Below, in pieces: positions 35,531 through 47,942 of a stretch of DNA of 64,000 nt. The notes under the pieces are model-generated. The model was given only the letters and a program-made list of their open reading frames with translations, had not been told where the DNA came from and did not search any database. Every line of letters begins with the position of its first letter. Positions within the stretch are counted from its first letter, which is position 1. This DNA is from Adineta ricciae (taxonomy: Eukaryota; Rotifera; Eurotatoria; Adinetida; Adinetidae): positions 248,001 to 312,000 of the forward strand of contig CAJNOJ010000090.1 in NCBI GenBank assembly GCA_905250025.1. Direction: 5' to 3'. The position numbers and the translations under genes were made by a program.

Positions 35531-35632
35531 GTCGATGTTGTTGTAGTCGTCAATGAAATTTTTCTTTCATTTGTTTTCAGATAATATTTGAAAAATGTTC
35601 TTCAATGATTGATTATCAACTTCGATTTGTAC

Positions 35633-36523
35633 TGCTTGGCAGTTCCTAGTTGGTGGCGATTGCCTGTGTCTTATCTATCATCAATGTGTTCTCTTGATCG
35701 TACATCTCCGATTCCAATTGAAAGCCATTCATTAATGTCGAATGAAACTGAACCTGAAATAGAATCGTCTACACCTGAATTGAATTTACTATTGGTAAAT
35801 ATCTACTTGAATACATTGAAGATTAGCTTTTAATAATCACGGCACTTTTCATAGGATAAATTAACTGAAATTCTTCGATTTCGTTCGGGCTGTCGTCGAC
35901 ATTTTGGTTATCATCAACAGCAACAACAACCAACTCAAACACAATCGAATTCAGCGTCAACAACCAACTTGAAACGCCTACAATCAGGCAGCATTGAGCC
36001 CTTACATGCGAATACATCCGATGTTTCATCGACAGGCACATGGAAATCGTTGAATACTCACCATAAATCATCCACTTCAAAACGTTCATTAAATCATCAT
36101 CATCCGAATTGTCCAAATAATGATAAGAAACGTCGTTTACCAAGTTTATTACAACGTTTAATAGATGAGGGAAATCTAATTAAGGAAGCGGTGCGACGTC
36201 TCAAATCGCAACGCTTTTCACATTCATACAAACAACAAACAAACATTGCAAACACACCATCAACACCAACGACAAAATCTTCATTGCAATCTCTTCCAAA
36301 TGTGACCTTGTCTTCAGCAAGTATCAATATACCTCAACAATTAAGCGACTCACCGACACAAACAACATCATCCCCTAGTCGGGGAATATCTTGGTTCTTA
36401 TCATCAAGTGTATTTGGTGCAACCAATCACAGTAGTAATGGGAGTGGATCACCATTACGCAATTGCTGTTCATCGGGTACACATGATCGAACACCAATGG
36501 AAATTGGTATTCACGAGGGATAA
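35633..36523 (+). CDS. Low-complexity protein of unknown function
   Basis: Two joined exons, ending at 35794 and running 35855-36523, with a 60-base intron (donor GTAAAT, acceptor TTCATAG). The true start is unclear: the first in-frame ATG may be at about 35683 (MCSLDRTSPIPIES), or an upstream exon may splice in at about 35641. The protein begins with a short conserved-looking SLDRTSPIPIES segment, then DKLTEILRFRSGCRRHFG. A Gln/Ser/Thr/His-rich stretch follows, then a compact helical element LPSLLQRLIDEGNLIKEAVR next to basic residues, and a Ser/Asn/Pro-rich tail ending IGIHEG. No domain is recognised. The Arg-rich patches suggest a nuclear or scaffold protein, but this is a guess. The gene is flanked on both sides by long non-coding DNA. 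Confidence 0.55.
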
Positions 36524-39083
36524 AAGTACAGACTATCATTCAAATGATTTGTATGTTAAAGGCAATATTTGTTTGTTTCTTTGTGTTATTCACTCTTCCC
36601 TTGACTAACTTTTACTCCATGAAATCCCGTGTCAAGTCCCGCTGAGCAAAATTCTTCTCACCGGTTTTTTCATTTGTCACTCTTTCTCTTTCGTTTCGTC
36701 TTTACTCATCACTAATTCTAACACATGTATATGTATACATTCCTGTTTTGTTCTATTTGTTGTAAATAACATTGCATACCTTATTGCTATGTTCTTCTAT
36801 TCTCTTTGTTTCTTTTCTATTTCAACTGTTATTACGGTACTTGTGACGGTATATCAGTGTATTACTATCATCCTGTATTATTCGACTATATATACACAGA
36901 AATGAACAACCCGGTTGTTTTTTTTGTCACTACATATCTCTATGAAGAGTTAGTTGCATACACGCGCTTTTTTGTTCACCTTGTATCTCAGGTATCATAT
37001 TCATTTCTTTTCATCTTAGCTTGCTTGCTTTGCTGATGTTGTTGTTGGCGTTCTTTTTGCTCTACTTTGCCTTGGTCTCTATCTTTCGTTTTTTTAGTAT
37101 TCCTTTATCTCGCGTTCTTTCTCTCGTTTGTTTTGCTTCCACGCGCGTGCAAACGCATTTCTTTTTTGCACCGTGTGCAACTAAATATATATATGAACTG
37201 CATATTAGAAGAGTACCAAGTAAATCGACTCCGGAAAAGAACAAAGCATAAATGATTGCATGCAGTGAGATTTCTTCACAAAGCTTCGGAATAATAGATG
37301 AAGAAAAATGAAAGAAAAACTACCGTCCTCATTGTTCTGCAAAGAAAAGAAATAGGCGTATTGATGAAAAATAGATTTTTCTTGTCAATGGATTGAACTA
37401 GGCAGATATTCGAATAAGAACATAATCGAGAAAAACAAGAGATTTTCTTTTTTGAACTTCATTAGTGAACCAAAAATAATCCGATGGAGAAATCTAGCTA
37501 TCCGGAAATGAATATTTTACAGTTGTCTGTCAAGGCAAAGCTATTTCCCTTGTGTATTTCAGCGAAGAGAAAGTGAATTGTTGTTGTTGTGACTATTCCA
37601 TTCCTATTACAAATTACAATGAATTGATATTGTGTATTCATATCAAAATTTATTTGGAAATCATGCGTATTCAGATGTAAAAAAAATGCTAAGTAATATT
37701 AATGAGCAAATTATTTTTATTCAGCTGTCAAAAAATATACGCAGAAAATCTTATCTAAAATATTCCGCGTATCTCTTCTATTTAAATCAGGACAAGTGAA
37801 AAATGTTTTAGAACTAATCTTGAAACGCTCACATGTTTCAATTGTATACATGAAGATAACAAGTGTTCGAACGCGTATATTTTTAGACGGGTAACCAAGT
37901 ACATATGCAAATTTTCTACTCTGTGGTATAGAGTGTTTTCAATTCCAATGAGAAATAAATATTTGAATTGAACTAATAATGTAAACTGATTGGTATAGGC
38001 GAAATTATGTAAAAGAATTTTGATAGAATGATATGATAGTTGAGTTTATGGACATATGAAAAGATAGTAGATGAAGTGAATGTGTTTGTAATTGATAGAA
38101 ATTCTCTGAAGACGAAAAGAACGGAGTCTTAGATTTCGATTAACCACCCGCTTTTCCTAATGTACTTTTTGCATAGTAAATCACAAATTTGTTTCTAATT
38201 TTAGAAGGCTTTAAGTAAATAACTAGCTTTTAATTTATCTGAAAAAAGAAACCACAAGCATCATGTGAGTACAAAAATTTCACAGCCAGGGAAACATGCA
38301 CTTTGTCTGAAATGCATACATCAACAACTCATTTATGAGCGCCTAGATAAAATCTAGCACAGAGAACCTTGTTTTATATAACGACAATTACATCTCGTTT
38401 TGTGTTGTTAAAAAAAACAAGAATTGTTTGTTTTTTGAATGACGTATGTCTCCTCTTTTCTCGTAAGGTAACGAGTTCTTATTATGAAGCATATTTCTTA
38501 GCAATACGATTTCTCTTGGTACTGATTGAATGATATCTTCGAAAGCTGTTACACGATCTCTTCAAACATTTGATTCGTCATCTTGAGGATGACGATGTTA
38601 CTATAATTATTATTTATCGCATTCACGCACCGACGAACACTTTGAGTTGTCGTATGGCTACACACATTGCGCATAAAAGTATAGGAATGGGACAAACAGT
38701 GTTTGGCGAGTTTATCATGAATTTAAGAAGATCGTACAGCGATATAAACTTCAAAATTTTGCTCTTCTCTTCTTGGCGATTCACTTCGAAAAATTTGCTT
38801 TTGTTTGTTATTATAGACTAACGACTTATCTGAAACTATGTGAATATTTATATACACAACGATGAAGGGAAAATAGTTGAATGTTATAGTTTATTTCTTT
38901 TCATGAACAAATGTTCATGTACGGTCGAAAAAAGAATTGAGGTCTCATATCATCTGCATAGAAGAGATTGGTCGGGAAATGTCATAAGCGAAGAAGTAAG
39001 AAATTTATTCGATTACACTATTCTAGTGTTCAATAGAAAGTTAGCATGAATGATCGATGCTGAGCAGATAATTCATGCAAGGC
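36524..39083. other. Non-coding gap
   Basis: 2.5 kb between convergent genes. The first 700 bases are T-rich with many TTTCTTT runs and are probably the 3' UTR of the preceding gene. The rest is AT-rich spacer. Open frames near 38570-39049 lack splice sites and similarity and were not accepted. Confidence 0.5.
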
Positions 39084-40911
39084 TTAAATTGGTAGTTCGA
39101 ATTGAACAGCTATGGAAGCCGATCGAGCCAAGCTGACGATCTGAGCAAGTTTAACAACCTGGAAAAACAATGATGATAGGAATAGAGAAGAAAAAGTCTT
39201 TTCTTACTAATCGAGCTCCATCGTCTAGATCATCGCAAGGGAGAATTTTGAATTGACTGGTGGCAATAATGGCTTTAGCGTCATCAACTCGTGTTCCTAA
39301 ACTTATTTCCGTGCAAATAAATAACAAAAATGGTAGTCAGTTACCTTGTAATCGAACAACGATTGGGATGGTTAGTTTAAGTTCTTTGGCAGCTGCAACA
39401 ATTCCTTGGGCAATAACATCGCATCGCATAATTCCTCCGAAAATATTCACGAATACAGCTTGCACCTAATTGAGTGAAACACAATCATTCAAATGACACA
39501 TTCTTTTCTCCTTCTCTCTTTTTACACACTCGTGGATCGGCTGTAATTAATTCGAATGCATTTTTCACTTGGGCAGCCGAAGCGCCACCACCAACATCAA
39601 GAAAATTAGCTGGATTACCACCATGTAGTTTAATAATATCCATAGTTGCCATAGCTAGACCAGCACCATTGACCAAACATCCTATTTCACCGTCAAGACC
39701 AATGTAATTCAGATTTGATTCTTCAGCTTTGATGTCACGCCAGTCGTCTTGACTATTATCTTTCTGCTCGAATACCGCATGTTGCCGAAATTCCGAATTA
39801 GGATCAACATTTATTTTACAATCCATACCTAAGCATAAGAAATCAATCATCCATTAGAATTTACCAGATAGTTGCTACGAACAATAGATTTTTCCATCTG
39901 CACCTTCGGTCAACGGATTAATTTCCAAGAGAATGATATCTTTGCTAATGAATAATTTGTATAATTTCATCATAGTTTCTGCTGCCTTTGAAAAAGAAAG
40001 AATCAAGAAAATCAGTATATGAAAAACAGAAGAGAAGAATGAACGAACTTCTTCAAGAGCTTCATTACGAAATCCAAGTCTTTCTGCAATGCTCAACGCA
40101 TCTTTTCGTTCTAAACCTGTATGAATGTCAATTGGATGATGAATGATTGCCTCTGGATGTTCCATGGCTATCTCTTCAATATTTGTACCACCTTGAGTCG
40201 AAGTGATGAGCACTGGACCACCAAAACGCCGTTCTAATGCCACTGAAATGCGCAAGAATAACTTCTAAAGTGTCTTGAAATGCTCAGAGGAAATTAATAC
40301 TCACAAGCAAAGTAATATTCTCGTCGAGTAAATAGTTTTTCGCACAAAATCAATTTGCTAACAGGCTTGCCTTCACGACCCGTTTGTTTAGTATATAACC
40401 GATGACCCAACATCTTTGATGAAATCTGTTTAACCTCATCTGGTCTGAAGAATACAATAGGAATAAGTAAGATAATATATTTTTTGATAGATACCGCTTA
40501 CGAATAGGTCATTTTCACACCACCTTTTAGTCCCGTATCGAATGTACCTTTGCCTCGGCCGCCGGCAAGAATTTGTGCCTTGATAACAAGATCGTTGCCG
40601 AGTTCTTAGAACAAAATGGTTTCATGAAAATAAATTTCCGGCGAATAATGCATATTCTAACCTTGACTAGCAGCAATTTTATAGGCTTGATCAGCCGTTT
40701 CAGCCAAACGATACTTTGGCACACGAATACCAGCCCCTTCCAATAATCCCATTGAGACATATTCGTGAAGTAACAAATAGAAACGTTTTTGCGATGCAAA
40801 AATAGATTTGGTTGGTGTAGGTATAAGCTATATATACAAATTCAAATTGAAAGGGAACTTTTTTGTCAAATTTTCATTTACTTTAAGTAGAGAATTGCGA
40901 AGAAATGCCAT
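39084..40911 (-). CDS. SUCLA2: Succinyl-CoA ligase beta subunit, ADP-type
   Basis: A multi-exon gene starting at ATG 40911 ([10 protein letters not shown], then an intron) and ending at TAA 39084-39086 (the last residues are FELPI, as in SUCLA2). It is the nucleotide-binding beta subunit of the mitochondrial TCA-cycle enzyme that converts succinyl-CoA to succinate with ATP formation. The presequence is short and basic. Landmarks are [41 protein letters not shown] in parts, [71 protein letters not shown], and [15 protein letters not shown], with [12 protein letters not shown] across the last introns. The HEYxSM start, RREYYFA and TRVDDAKA are typical of the ADP-forming rather than the GDP-forming (SUCLG2) subunit. 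Confidence 0.95.
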
Positions 40912-41583
40912 TTCACTGTTTTGCGATCAAATAAAGAGATTAACTTATACAGGTTGAAATATAGCAGCAATGGTGCTACTACTTTCGCGTACGCTTCACA
41001 TTCGATTCGCGTATAGTATCATCAACTGAATTTAGTACATAGAGGTCGCTCAATTGCTACTCATATCGACACATAACGTACAAGAAATCTCTCTCTCTCA
41101 ATCCTTTCTAAGTTGGATAAAGACTTCGATAAATTGGTACTTGTCTCATTAATGATATGATCCAATAATATTCTAATAAGTATATCATTATTTTGCGTAC
41201 CTGCTGTCAGCTGTCACTTGAATAGTGAAAACCACAAGATGATCAAGTGGAAAAAAATCAATGTTACATTCTTCTATTTTTCTTTCTTTTTTCAATTGTC
41301 CTGCATTTCTTCTTCGATCGTGCGTCATCTGTCTGGTTACATTTCCTCTTCGATTTTTCATTTTCATCTGGTGCGTCTTCCCAATGCTACATAAACAAAA
41401 CTAAGTAACAATCATACGCTATGCAATCGATAAGAACTTACTATCTCGATCATATCAATCTTCATCGATAAGATTACAATAGACGAAAAGACTTCTTTCG
41501 TTAGCTAGTTATCATAGATATTGATCTAGTCATTGAATGATCCTTATACTACCTACAAAATCCAATGTCTGATTTTTGTTTCA
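40912..41583. promoter_or_regulatory. Divergent promoter region SUCLA2 / channel gene
   Basis: 672 bases between divergent starts. AT-rich with a short CT run at about 41092-41100. No defined core promoter motif was identified. Confidence 0.4.
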
Positions 41584-43205
41584 ATGATGTCTAATTCGAT
41601 ACGGTCCGATTCCTACTCTGAATCTGTCAAACGAGGCATTCATCCACTCACAACATCACCGATCGTACAACAACGGCGATCAGCAACAACTGGAAATGTA
41701 AGTCGAACATCAACATATTTTCCATCAATGTCTAATCTATCTTCGAACTCAAGATCTGCTACAATATCAGCAAGTAAAGCATATTTTCATCTATTAAAGA
41801 CGGTTGCGAATGAGAATGGCTATTTTTGTTTTTCAGTTGTGACTCCGGCATCTAGTCATCAGCGTCTTCCGAATTCACGACATTCGATGGATACACATGT
41901 AAAAAAACCCATAGCAATTCCAAAAGCCAAGCCGCCACGTGAAGTAGCCCTTCGTGTTAAATTTATTCGTCTTGGTGAAGTAAGTAGAAACTCGTCCCGT
42001 CTTATTCGTTCATTATGATTAGCATACAATAGGTCAACACACTACACGAGAAGTTCTACGCTGAAGTCGTAATCGAAGCTCGTTGGTTATATGATCCTGA
42101 GGCAACGTCGTGGAATCCGAATCTTTATGTTAAAAATGCACTTGGCGATATAAAACAAGAAGTGGCCAGTGAATTCGTTAATCACCTAGACGAATCTGTT
42201 TCTGTGAATAATAAAGGCAATGATATCGTCTATGTTTGGGAGATTCGAAAGGTCGTTGGAACATTTTGGGAGAAGCTAGAATTGAATAGTTTTCCAGCTG
42301 ATGTGCAACAGTTATCGTTACAAATTGTCACACGATGTCCCATTGAAGAATGTGTTCTCGTTGAAAATCGATTTCAACCATCGATGGTCAATCGAGAAGC
42401 TTTTCTAGGTTAGTATTGATTCATGGACTTACTTTTTCTGTATCAGAAAACACGAGCTTTTTTAGCACAGCAAGAGTGGTTTCTGTACGAACATATTGAG
42501 ACACGTTCGACTATAACAACAGAAGATTTTAGTTTTCGACCAATTCGTCAATCAACATTTTTAGGTAAATTTAAGGAATGGTTCACACAAAACACGGATT
42601 CTTTCTTATTTTAGTAACATGTTGCGTTGCTCGTCGACCGGGATATTTCTATTGGAATGTCTACCTACTCATTTTCTTAATCACACTCATTGCTTTAACT
42701 GTGTATGGTGTTGCTCCCGAACATCCTCAAAGTCGACTCCAGATCACCTGTTCGTTTTAATCAAGTATAATAGCCAACTATCTCTGCCTTTCATTTAGGT
42801 ACACTGTTACTCACATCGATCATGTTCCGTTGGTCAGTATCTCGGCTGCTTCCTCCAGTGTCTTACTTAACCCTGTTAGACAAATACACATTAGTATCCT
42901 TAGTTTTCATTTCGCTCAATTCGATATGGCATTCAATAATTGGCTTTCTTATTCGACATACCGCCATATCAAAAATGATCGATTACTACGTTCTTAGTCT
43001 ATTTACACTTTTCTTTCTTGTCTACCATTTTCTAATGGCATTTTTCTTGTTTCAAGCCTTACGCAGCCGACAAGTTATGCTAGAAAGTGATCGTCAATAT
43101 GCATCAAAACTAGCCGGTATGTTCGAAACATTTGTACAAGGACACCATGCTGTACAGCGCTTTCAAGAAAGAATCAATTCCAGTCGTACATCTTTATTTG
43201 TTTAG
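41584..43205 (+). CDS. Pentameric ligand-gated channel homologue, no Cys-loop
   Basis: Exons 41584-41979 (possibly with a 63-base in-frame intron at about 41771-41833), 42033-42408, 42466-42564, 42615-42749 and 42799-43205 give about 450-470 residues. After about 110 disordered Ser/Arg-rich residues with no signal peptide comes a pLGIC ligand-binding fold. It has FYAEVVIEARWLYDPE, the FPxDxQ motif as NSFPADVQQLSLQI, and REAFLAQQEW across an exon joint. The four expected membrane helices follow: FYWNVYLLIFLITLIALTV (M1), RLQITCTLLLTSIMF (M2), YTLVSLVFISLNSIWHSII (M3) and YVLSLFTLFFLVYHFLMAF (M4). LLPPVSYLTLLDKY after M2 is also typical. The paired cysteines that flank FPxDxQ in nicotinic, GABA and glycine receptors are absent, as in prokaryotic pLGICs. 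Whether it conducts ions, and its ligand, are unknown. Confidence 0.8.
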
Positions 43206-43268
43206 CAAATTTATTTTCTATTTCACATAATAACAACCAAGGAAAAATAACATGACTAGTCTAGGCAT

Positions 43269-45322
43269 TCATTTTCGTTTGTATATACATATCAGATTAT
43301 TACTTGTAGTTAAACACAGATAGGTTTCATTGAGACAAGCTGAAAGAAGACTAGGGGCTGAAGATGTTTTCACTTGTGGCCAAGTAATTTCATAGCGTTT
43401 ATTGTCGAACGATGCTTTTTTCGTTTTCTTATTATGTACGTTCATACGAATCTGATGATAGAAGAATGAACCATGATCACTGCCAAGAATACATTCGAAT
43501 GAAGTGTTATTATTTTCTTTTTCATTGTTTGTTGAACACACAGCCATCTTCGTCGGTATTTGTCGATAAGGATTTGGAAGTGAAAGACTCATATGGAGTT
43601 GCTGATGAGGAGGAAGAGATTGTTCAAGATCGAAACAACATATTTGATCAAGACCGAGAATATTCATTGCTACTAAACGTGGATGTCCATCGACTAAACG
43701 AATGGATTCAATATGTTCACCAACTGTACACATTGATTGTGGAAATGTTAATCGAATTGGCGTTTGCTCGTGAATAACGAATAGACCTGATGTTGTACCA
43801 ACCAGGAGAAGCATGTTCTCTTTTGTCGATGAGTAACATAGTAAATCTGTTACACTGAGAACTGAATCATCACCATTGTCGAAATAATAAACATGATTCG
43901 ATGAAAGTTTGTTATTAGCTGCAGCTGTTTCGACATAGTCAGATTGAGCAATTGGCTTGTTTTGTTTACGAATGAATGATAGAAAACGATCTAGATGACA
44001 TTGAATGTTTAAGAAACGTACAGTATGATAAGAGCCAATAATCAATATTGATGGGTTGCTAGGATCCCATGTTAAGCAACTGATGGACGAAGCCTGAATA
44101 CAGAAATGCGATAATGATTTGTCAAACTGACTATTTTTTTTGATCAGCGAGAACTTACAGGTAGCTCAATATGTCCAAACATAAGTTTATGTTTGTGCGA
44201 TAAAAGATAGATATGACCATTCGTTGCTCCAACAGCTAAAACTTTGTGATTTTCCTTTCCATCAGCAATTTCCAACCAGCATAGACACGAAAAATGTTCA
44301 TTTGACGTTGTGCCACTCTTGTCACGTAATTTTCGCGCTGGTGTTGCCATTGTCGTTGAACGCAATGCGGCGACTTCATAGAGATGAGTGACTTCGCATG
44401 TATCACAATCGATGAAACACACTTTTTGTCCACCACAAGTTGCGAAAATGTTTTGTGATGAATTTGGTTCGAACAAACCCATTCGTACAGATACTGTTGT
44501 CAAATCATTTTCACTTGCTTGATGACAACGGAGAAATTTTATTGGTTCAAAATGTGTTTTGATATCCATAACATCATTGAATTCAGCCGTTAAATGGGTT
44601 TTAAAGCTCTTTTTTGCTTGCAGCTTCGGTGGTGAACTACAAAGTTCGTCGATTTTCTTCGTTATTAAATAGTTAGCTAATGGCGACAGATGAGCATGGT
44701 TGAAATCCGGTTGCCTTTCAATAATTTTGATTGTTGCATGGCGAAAATCTTCGATTAGTTTTTTGACTACTTGTTGATTTTTCTCATTGGGCAATTCCTG
44801 TTTGTATTTGTCATAGTAAGACATCGCCCAGAGACGATCGATCTTTGTTTCAATGATTTGTAACCATTGATCTAGTTTCAACTGATCATCATCGATTTGG
44901 TCGCGATTCGCGTCTGTTAGTTGTTCGAGAGTCGGACAAAGTTGTAATGATAAGAATCGTTCATTGTTTCGTAGGAGATTCTCAGTGATGTTCAAACTTT
45001 TTAAGTGTTTGAAATCTCGAAGAAATAACAATGTTTCTAACTTGTTATGACTGACGTTTAATTTCTCAATGAAATTTTCTTTGGCTTTCGACCAATCAGG
45101 ATTGATTATCGTTAACTGATTGTAGGATAAGTCGAGCGAAATAAGTTTAGGTAAATGTTCAAATGGAAATGAATCGATTTGAATCAATTGTAAATTTGAA
45201 AGATTTAAATCCGTGATCTGATGATAGGATGTCGATGGTAAGCGTTTTGATGAGATCATTAATGAGATGAATTCATTTTGAGAATGTTTCCGAAGACGTT
45301 TAGGTGGTGACGATGAAGACAT
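43269..45322 (-). CDS. LRWD1: LRR and WD-repeat protein LRWD1/ORCA-like
   Basis: Two exons, 45322-44159 and 44093-43269, give 662 residues (human LRWD1 647). LRWD1 (ORCA) binds the origin recognition complex and heterochromatin. An N-terminal basic stretch (PPKRLRKHSQNE) precedes leucine-rich repeats (ITDLNLSNLQLIQID, LISLDLSYNQLTII, IEKLNVSHNKLETL, LKSLNITENLL) and an LRR cap. An alpha-helical linker follows, then a WD-type propeller with FATCGGQKVCFIDCDT, AVGATNGHIYLLS, CLTWDPSNPSILIIGSYHTV, LLVGTTSGLFVI and CLTTSNNLICIYKRK. The LRR-then-WD order is distinctive for this protein. Its stop is only 64 bases from the stop of the convergent channel gene, so the 3' UTRs may overlap. Confidence 0.88.
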
Positions 45323-45511
45323 GATCTGAAATTAAATTTAGATAATTACGTCGGAATTAATTGGAAATTACATATTGATGAAAGACAAGTGACTAGGAAT
45401 ACTTATAAGAATAGAAAGAGGCACACATCTGACAGAAGAGAAAAAAACGAAGAAGAAATCAACACTGTTTTCCATTCGATTGAAATAACACAAAAACGAA
45501 GAATCCTATCA

Positions 45512-47471
45512 TTATTGATTATCAAGATTTGCCGTCATTGTAGTGATTTCATTGATAAATGTTTCAGCGAATCGAGCGGCTGCTTCATCCATTGCCTACA
45601 CAGAGTACATATGATACGAAAACTAACAGTAAGATAGTGAATAACTTACGACTTCATCTTGCTCATTACGAACTAAATTCGTCAGAAATTGAATTGGATT
45701 CGAAGATGTTTTGCGTTGAGAAGAGAATGTACTATCGAGGGAATCAACATCGGGATCACGAATAAAACGGCCTAGCGGATCGATATAGCCCATGGAATAC
45801 TTTCCCATAGACTTGATCGCTAACTCTTGATTTAAACTAGGGCACGATGAAGAAACACTCGGATTTCTTTGCCGATTTGATTGCGTTGTTGCAGACGCCG
45901 CAGTCGGCACTGTCGAAGATGGCATCATATTATCTGAATTAATCGATGCTGCATCTGTTTGAAGATACGATTTTGGAATTGTTCAGCATGAAGAATAGAC
46001 ACGAAATCCTTACCCGATTCAACCGCTTTCACAGGTCGAGATGTTAATGCTGTTTCTTCATTTCGTATTTTTAACATTAGATCACTGATATGTCTACAGA
46101 AGATCACACTTTGTAAAAATCGAGGAAAATATTCCTGGAAAAATACGCAAATCCATTGTTTACATAAACAAGTTCTGTTTGCATTCATCTACATACACGT
46201 TGAAGAATGGCATACACAATCCAAGCTGTTTGATCAAATGTATCACTTGATGGACCAGCATCCATGTCTGGTTGACATATACTACATTCGATACGCGCAC
46301 GAATAGCATCATCGAATCCTAATCGTGATGATGCTTGTAATGATATGTATCTAGTGAAGAGAGAGAGAGAGAAAGCGTTTGCTGTATCCATACTCGTTTC
46401 ATTCAAGAAAATATACATACTGATCATAGATATTCAAAGCATTTTCTGTTAATGTTTGATTATCAATCATTCGATTGATAGTACTCTGATAGAAATGTTC
46501 AATTGCGAGCCAAAAACGAACTAAATCAATAACTTTCTCTTGTTCCGAAAACTAAATAAACAAGCTAATCGAAATCTTCGGCAAGAAAGTAGTTTTACCT
46601 CGATGAAATAGGATAACGATGAGTTATTGTAAAGAATATCATGTAATTGAAGTTCATTACATGTTAACATTTTAAGTTGATAGTTTATATGATATGCACT
46701 CGTCAAATACGACGGATAAGCACTAAATAAAAAGACATGAGATCGCTCTTCGTTGTGTTTTCATCATTCAAACAAACTTCTGTTCGATTAAATTCCAAAC
46801 ATATTCCCTTCCCATTCGAAAACAATCCGAATCTGTTTCGGTAATATCACTTGATGGACAAATCAAAGCTAAAAGAAAGTACAAGTTAGTCGAATTGCAA
46901 GAATAAAAATAATTGCATTTACAAAATGTCGTTTGACGCATATTATCATCAATTGGAATGGGATACGTAGCATCAATTGCAAAGTATCGATGAAAGAGAG
47001 TCAGTGCTGCTGTTTGTTGGTCGGAATTTTTCGCGGAATGTTGTCGGCTTAGTTTTTCAAATGCGTGAACGTCAAGAATAAATTTCAAATAAGCTGATAA
47101 AGAGCATGATTCCATATAGAGAATGAAATAGTTCAATTCGTCATTTGGTGTATAAACAAGATTATAAAGTGAACGATTTAGACGGGAGTGTCGTAATGAA
47201 GCAAGTTCAGATGGAATAGTAAAATGGCCTAGAACAACAATCGTTGGCTTATTTTCATAAAACGAATTATTTGATTCTACCTGATTGTATTGCTAAATCG
47301 CGATAGTAGGGCCATTGTTGAACACCGGGGAGATTTTCCGCTCGGTTGCGACTTCGACTGCGCTCACGGGTTTTTTCTGGACAATGAAAACGAGCATAAA
47401 ATTGAGAGGAAAAGCAACAATTCGAAGTTCAAACCTTTATTAGTATTGGAAAATAAACGGAAAATCGACAT
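45512..47471 (-). CDS. AKAP10: A-kinase anchor protein AKAP10-like
   Basis: A multi-exon gene starting at ATG 47471 (MSIFRLFSNTNK) and ending at TAA 45512-45514. AKAP10 (D-AKAP2) has two RGS-type domains and a C-terminal helix that docks protein kinase A regulatory subunits. The first RGS half has YFILYMESCSLSAYLKFILDVHAFE and FHRYFAIDATYPIPIDDNMR in parts. The second has YISLQASSRLGFDDAIRARIE and PRFLQSVIFCRHISDLML. Near the end IKSMGKYSMGYIDPLGRFIRD parallels KMTFGRVSDLGQFIRE of the human protein. The last exon encodes an amphipathic helix (DEAAARFAETFINEITTMT), well placed as the PKA-binding helix. A short basic exon (EKTRERSRSRNR) follows the first exon. The middle exon borders were not all fixed. 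Confidence 0.88.
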
Positions 47472-47929
47472 CTTTGAAATTTACATCTAAATATTGTAAG
47501 AACAATACCGATAGGAACAGTCGAAAAACAGCGATGATAAAAGCGCTGAAGAAAGTGTAGGTGAGATGTAAGTGACTATTTTGACATGCGCAATCCACAG
47601 GACATTCCCACACCTTTTGACGTCTCTCTTTTGTTCGTATTTTTAGTACAGACAGTTAACTACCCAATCGTGCAATCAGCTGCAGTTACTAGTCGGATCC
47701 GATATATTTGTTCTTTCTTCCACCCATTGACGCGATGTGACATGCTAAAGAAGAAAAAGAGAAAAAGATTGTGACTCATCGTCAACTTCATTGTATCCTA
47801 TCAATATGAAGTCAATAATTCTTCTTCAATAGATGGTGTTAGATCAAAACCGGAGAGTGTATATAGCAAATAGTTTGCAACAAGCTGTATATCATGCTTT
47901 TCTATTTAAAAAAAACCAAGATCATTATT
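47472..47929. other. Intergenic region
   Basis: Short gap upstream of AKAP10 and downstream of the first GH16 gene. No exon is supported. Confidence 0.5.
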
Positions 47930-47942
47930 ACAATAGATATTT

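Larger units (their letters stand above)
31030..35600. other. Long simple-sequence-rich non-coding region
   Basis: 4.5 kb without a supported exon, unusual for this compact window. It is dominated by pyrimidine-rich and purine-rich tracts and microsatellites: (CT)n at about 32240-32255 and 33649-33667, (CATA)n at about 34528-34553, TA runs near 31998 and 35204, and (ATT)n at about 35502-35530. It probably holds the ARMC5 3' UTR and the promoter, 5' UTR or 5' introns of the gene at 35.6 kb. Many apparent open frames here are of low complexity and were not accepted. Confidence 0.6.

Noticed and set aside
31933-35584. Many frames on both strands in the simple-sequence region
   Set aside because: They translate microsatellites and pyrimidine tracts into repetitive Ser/Leu/Phe or Arg/Glu strings, often overlapping on both strands.
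38570-39049. Two plus-strand frames before SUCLA2
   Set aside because: No similarity, no splice sites, and the region lies 3' of two convergent genes.
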